DNA of 44,123 nt from Caldilineaceae bacterium (lineage in GTDB: Bacteria > Chloroflexota > Anaerolineae > Caldilineales > Caldilineaceae): the NCBI GenBank assembly GCA_022821585.1, contig JAJEDI010000003.1, positions 1-44,123 on the forward strand. The letters are read 5' to 3'. Below are positions 40,880-44,123 of this stretch, one piece after another; within the stretch, counting starts at the first letter, position 1; every line of letters starts with the position of its first letter. The notes below the pieces were generated by a model. It did no database searches, was not told where the DNA came from, and saw only the letters and a program-made list of their open reading frames with translations. The translations under genes and the position numbers were made by a program.

Positions 40880-41881
40880 ATGCACGGCCACCGCCTCGTC
40901 TTTCGCCCAGGAATGCAGGTTGAAGTCGAAGAGTTCACTGTACCGGCGCCTGGCGCCAACGAAGTGCTCGTGCGGGCTACATGCAGCCAGGTGAGCGCCG
41001 GCACTGAGTTGAACCAGCTCCGCGGCATGGAGCGAAGCGGTCGCCGCGCCGGCTACCCGGGTTACGCCGCGGTGGGACGGGTCCTGGATGTGGGTGGGGA
41101 CATCACCGACTTTGCGCCGGGCTCCCGGGTTCTGATCATGGGGCGCCACGCCACGCACTGGACCGTCGACGTGACCGGCTCGCCTCTGCAGGACGGCTAT
41201 ATTCGGAAGCTGGACGACACTCTGACAGACGAACAGGCGACGTTTGCGATTAACGGGGCTACGGCATTGCACGCAGTGAGGCGGGCGCGTCTGCAGATCG
41301 ACGAGTCGGTGGTCGTCTTCGGCGTTGGCGTCGTCGGGCAGCTTGTCACCGCACTGGCCCGGCTCGCAGGCGCCTTTCCTGTCGTCGCGGTCGACCTGGT
41401 TGAGGAGCGTCTCCGGCTTGCGCGCCAAAGCGGGGCAACGCATGTCGTGAACGCGAGTGTGGAGGACCCAGTGGAGGCTGTTCGAGACGTCACCTGCGGC
41501 GGCGCGCAATGTCTTTTTCACGCTTCAGCCAATCCGGAGATTTTGCAGACGGTATTCGAGGCCGCCGGCCAGCGGGCGAAGGTGGTGATGGTTGGCAGCG
41601 CGCCCGGCACAGCTGAAATCGGGCTCCAGGTCGAGCTGCTGCGCCGCGAACTGCACGTTTTGGGCGCCTACGAGCTCGATCTCGAAGTGCCGCACGTCTA
41701 CTGGCCCTGGACGCCGCAACGCGACCGCGCCGTAGTACTGCGCCGCATTGCCGACCAGACACTGGCGGTCGACCACCTGATCAGTCACAGGATACCCTAC
41801 ACGCAGGCACCGGAGATCTACGCGCGGGCCGCCACCGGCGGCGAGGGGTGGATGGGAATCATCCTGACATGGGATGCGTGA
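40880..41881 (+). CDS. Medium-chain dehydrogenase/reductase without zinc-site motifs
   Basis: 333 residues. The GroES-like N-terminal domain has SAGTELNQLRG and YPGYAAVGRVLDVG, in place of the G-H-E zinc motif, and the four-cysteine structural zinc lobe is absent. The Rossmann domain has VVFGVGVVGQLV (about 148-159) and ends GEGWMGIILTW. This is the BchC-like/threonine-dehydrogenase-like MDR group often found in sugar catabolic clusters. 18 bp after the Rieske gene and last in the cluster. Weak ribosome-binding site, so it is likely translated by coupling. Confidence 0.88.
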   Translation: MHGHRLVFRPGMQVEVEEFTVPAPGANEVLVRATCSQVSAGTELNQLRGMERSGRRAGYPGYAAVGRVLDVGGDITDFAPGSRVLIMGRHATHWTVDVTGSPLQDGYIRKLDDTLTDEQATFAINGATALHAVRRARLQIDESVVVFGVGVVGQLVTALARLAGAFPVVAVDLVEERLRLARQSGATHVVNASVEDPVEAVRDVTCGGAQCLFHASANPEILQTVFEAAGQRAKVVMVGSAPGTAEIGLQVELLRRELHVLGAYELDLEVPHVYWPWTPQRDRAVVLRRIADQTLAVDHLISHRIPYTQAPEIYARAATGGEGWMGIILTWDA

Positions 41882-41958
41882 GGGTGCAGGCTGGTGGGAC
41901 CGGCTCGCCTGGGGTCGGGGACTGACTTTCGCTGCGTCGTTACCCAGAAACTGACAAC

Positions 41959-42870
41959 CTAAGAAGCGTAGCCGTCCTGGTTCTGCTTGCGCCAGTCGGG
42001 TCGGTAGCCGCGCTCGCTGGCGAAGCCGTAGGAGGGGCCGATCTGGTTGGGGTGGGACCAGGGCCAGGCCTGGCCGCCGATGATGCGGTATTCTTCTCCC
42101 CTGCCACAGAGCCAGTAAAACATGTGGGCAACATAGCGGGCCTGGTCGTGGCCGCCGTAGTAGGCGCGCTGAAAGTCGAAACCGGGCTCGGTAATCCAGT
42201 CGCGTTGCGGGGGCGTGGTGCGCCAGTAGTTGTATTTGAGCATGTGGCGCGTGCCCTGGGCGGTAGAGACGCCGCGACGGTGCAGGATACTGTGGTGGTG
42301 AATGCCGATGGTGCCCGCGGGGCCGTCTGTGAAGACGCCGCCCTCGTCGTCGGGGCGCTTGGTGGGCATGATGTGGGAGCCGGGCACCAACTCGGTCGGA
42401 CCGAGCTCGACAGGGGTGTCCTGGGGGAAGTAGAAGACCTCGACGAAGTTGAGCTCGGGGCCGAAGATGTGGTCGGCGTCGTTATGCCAGTGCTGCGCGG
42501 GCATGGGACATTCGACACGGTGGAGGCTGGCGAGGACGGGCAGGCCGACGTGGCGGCCCAGCAGCGAGCGCATGATGCCGACCACCTGCGGATTGAGCAG
42601 GACGTGCTCCACGAACCAGTCCTCGAGGAAGATGGAGCTGGGCGCGATGGAGAAGCGCATGCGCTCGAGGTCGGCCTCGGTGAGGCCGTCGGGGATGTAG
42701 CTGGGGTTGGCCGGGATCCTGCCTTCAAGATAGTCGCAGGTGCGGCGGTTGATCTCGTCGGGGACGATGCCGCGCAGCAGCAGATGGCCTTCGCGGCAGA
42801 ATTCGAGCACCTGGGAATCGGTCAGGGTCGGCTCGCCGTCAAAGGTATGACCGGCTTTGTCGTGGATCAT
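41959..42870 (-). CDS. Phytanoyl-CoA dioxygenase (PhyH)-family protein, paralogue 1
   Basis: 303 residues. Double-stranded beta-helix Fe(II)/2-oxoglutarate oxygenase: H-x-D ligands in HWHNDADH (His129, Asp131), distal histidine in HHHSILHRRG and the 2-oxoglutarate arginine in GTRHMLKYNYWR. EctD-type hydroxylases belong to the same superfamily. It is about 86% identical (my hand count, 42 differences over 303) to the gene just upstream at 42879-43790. Only 8 bp separate them, with a weak ribosome-binding site here, so it is likely coupled to the upstream gene. The substrate is unknown. Confidence 0.92.
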   Translation of the reverse strand: MIHDKAGHTFDGEPTLTDSQVLEFCREGHLLLRGIVPDEINRRTCDYLEGRIPANPSYIPDGLTEADLERMRFSIAPSSIFLEDWFVEHVLLNPQVVGIMRSLLGRHVGLPVLASLHRVECPMPAQHWHNDADHIFGPELNFVEVFYFPQDTPVELGPTELVPGSHIMPTKRPDDEGGVFTDGPAGTIGIHHHSILHRRGVSTAQGTRHMLKYNYWRTTPPQRDWITEPGFDFQRAYYGGHDQARYVAHMFYWLCGRGEEYRIIGGQAWPWSHPNQIGPSYGFASERGYRPDWRKQNQDGYAS

Positions 42871-42878
42871 TGCGCTGC

Positions 42879-43790
42879 TCAGACCGCGTAGCCGTCCTGG
42901 TTGTGTTTGCGCCAGTCGGGCTGGTAGCCGCGCTCACTGCCGAAGCCGTAGGAGGGGCCGATCTGGTTGGGGCTGGTCCACGGCCAGGCTTGACCGCCGA
43001 TGATGCGGTACTCTTCTCCCTTGCCGCAGAGCCAGTAAAACATGTGGGCGACGTAGCGGGCCTGGTTGTGGCCGCCGTAATAGGCACTCTGGAGGTCGAA
43101 ATCGGGCTCGGTGATCCAGTCGCGCTGCGGGGGCGTGGTGCGCCAGTAGTTGTATTTGAGCATGTGGCGCGTGCCCTTGGCGGTGGAGAGACCGCGGCGG
43201 TGGAGGATGCTCTGGTGGTGGATGCCGATGGTGCCGGCGGGGCCGTCGGCGAAGAGCCCGCCCTCGTCGTTGGGACGCTTGGTGGGCATGATGTGGGAGC
43301 CGGGCACCAGCTCGGTCGGGCCGAGCTCGACGGGGGTATCCTGGGGGAAGTAGAAGACCTCGACGAAGTTGAGCTCGGGGCCGAATACGTGATCGGCGTC
43401 GTGATGCCAGCCCTGCGCGGGCATGGGGCACTGGACGTGATGATGGCTGGCGAGGACCGGCAGGCCGAAGCTGCGGCCCAGCAGCGAGCGCATGACGCCG
43501 ACGACGTGGGAGTTGAGCAGGACGTTCTCAACGAACCAGTCTTCGAGAAAGATGGTGCTCGGTTCGTGGGAGGCGCGGATGCGTTCAAGGTCGGCTTCGG
43601 TCAGGCCGTCGGGAATGTAGCTGGGGTTGGCCGGGATCTTGCCTTCGAGATAGTCGCAGGTGCGGCGGTTGATCTCGTCGGGCACGACACCCTTCAGCAG
43701 CAGATGGCCTTCGCGGCAGAATTCAAGCACCTGCGAGTCGGTCAGGGACGGTTCGCCGTCGCAGGTGTGATTGGTTATGTCGTGGATCAT
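42879..43790 (-). CDS. Phytanoyl-CoA dioxygenase (PhyH)-family protein, paralogue 2
   Basis: 303 residues, same length and motifs as paralogue 1: GWHHDADH with the iron H-x-D, HHQSILHRRG, GTRHMLKYNYWR. Differences cluster around residues 70-130, that is around the region near the iron ligands (for example H-W-H-N to G-W-H-H and the preceding LHRVE to HHHVQ), so substrate preference may differ. AGGAGA lies 7 bp before the ATG. Upstream gene of the pair; an AT-rich stretch 20-50 bp upstream could hold the promoter, but no clear boxes were assigned. Confidence 0.92.
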   Translation of the reverse strand: MIHDITNHTCDGEPSLTDSQVLEFCREGHLLLKGVVPDEINRRTCDYLEGKIPANPSYIPDGLTEADLERIRASHEPSTIFLEDWFVENVLLNSHVVGVMRSLLGRSFGLPVLASHHHVQCPMPAQGWHHDADHVFGPELNFVEVFYFPQDTPVELGPTELVPGSHIMPTKRPNDEGGLFADGPAGTIGIHHQSILHRRGLSTAKGTRHMLKYNYWRTTPPQRDWITEPDFDLQSAYYGGHNQARYVAHMFYWLCGKGEEYRIIGGQAWPWTSPNQIGPSYGFGSERGYQPDWRKHNQDGYAV

Positions 43791-43965
43791 TGTGCTCTCC
43801 TGGGTGGGATAGGCGTGCGGATCAATTTAGCATAAGTCTGTGGTTTTGGAAACAGGATCATCAAGACGGGTGCATCCCAAAATGGGGGTGAACTCTCGCA
43901 ATCCTCTGGTAGCGCCTTGGCCAGGACCTGTCCGCGTGCCGAGCTGCACCAGAAAAACCAGCAAC

Positions 43966-44035
43966 TCTCTCCTCTTCACTTTCTACTCGCATTTGGGCGG
44001 TCGGGCCTTCGACCCTCCCTTGTGGGGGGGGGGCC
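43966..44035. repeat. GC-rich dispersed repeat (copy B, inverted)
   Basis: Complement of the block at 10536-10640: CTCTCTCCTCTTCACTTTCT, then GGGCGGTCGGGCCTTCGACC and CTCCCT, then a G-run. Like copy A, it lies at the edge of a gene cluster. 43801-43965 shows no gene. Confidence 0.55.
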
Positions 44036-44079
44036 GCCCCCCCCCCCCCCCCCCCCCCCCCCCACCCCCCCCGCCCCCC
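44024..44079. other. G10 / C27 homopolymer tract
   Basis: Ten G (44024-44033), then CCG, then 27 uninterrupted C (44037-44063), then more C broken by single bases, then a C-to-G switch near 44080. Such a run is unlike anything else in the window. It may be an assembly or sequencing artefact at a contig end, or an expanded form of the G/C arms of the adjacent repeat. Confidence 0.7.
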
Positions 44080-44123
44080 GGGGGGCCGAAGCGGAGGACG
44101 CCCCCCACACAACGGGCAACCCC

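Noticed and set aside
42052..43835. Two long plus-strand frames opposite the dioxygenase genes
   Set aside because: They are near-copies of each other only because the sense genes are duplicates; the composition is shadow-like.

Overview
The window looks like a high-GC chromosomal segment of a member of the Chloroflexota, probably Caldilineales-like. This is an inference from gene content: twin-arginine lipoprotein sugar-binding proteins, many Gfo/Idh/MocA oxidoreductases, phytanoyl-CoA-dioxygenase-type proteins, small DUF2283 and antitoxin-like proteins, and IS1/IS1595-type remnants. No rRNA, tRNA, CRISPR array or replication origin was seen. The right edge is a 27-C homopolymer and may be a poor-quality contig end.

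Layout. (1) 1-1.4 kb, minus strand: a two-gene cassette of unknown function whose second gene appears cut off by an IS1595-like element; the element's first codons lie at the window edge. (2) 1.5-8.6 kb: a minus-strand catabolic operon made of a Tat-lipoprotein sugar-binding protein, two CUT1 permeases and an oxidoreductase, followed by two more oxidoreductases and a divergent DUF2283 gene. A cytosolic-looking GH32/43-type glycosidase is divergent at 8.8-10.3 kb. (3) 10.7-14.2 kb: a second minus-strand binding-protein/permease operon. (4) 14.4-15.4 kb: a debris zone with a small antitoxin-like gene, a nucleotidyltransferase remnant, a small orphan gene and repeats. (5) 15.5-26.2 kb, plus strand: an IclR regulator followed by binding protein, two permeases, CocE-type hydrolase, ceramidase-like hydrolase, DRE-TIM metallolyase, epimerase-type SDR and classical SDR, largely one transcription unit. 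(6) 26.6-29.0 kb: a GH116-like glycosidase, then a second debris zone with a start-less antitoxin-like frame, a fragment of a phytanoyl-CoA dioxygenase and an IS1 remnant. (7) 30.0-41.9 kb, plus strand: an eleven-gene catabolic cluster of oxidoreductase, fumarylacetoacetase-family protein, an unusual RuvC-like protein, binding protein, two permeases, maleate-isomerase/EutA-like protein, oxidoreductase, DoeA/EutD-like M24 hydrolase, Rieske oxygenase and MDR dehydrogenase. (8) 41.9-43.8 kb, minus strand: two tandem phytanoyl-CoA-dioxygenase paralogues.

How it works together. Four complete CUT1 import systems lack any ATP-binding subunit here, so a shared ATPase elsewhere is inferred. In all four, a hairpin separates the binding-protein gene from the permeases, a usual way to make more binding protein than permease. 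Each importer is coupled to dehydrogenases, hydrolases or lyases that could process the imported compound. The most notable points are the RuvC-like gene inside a catabolic operon, the EutA-like plus EutD-like pair beside a sugar-type transporter, and the uncharacterised hydrolase/metallolyase/SDR operon at 20-26 kb.
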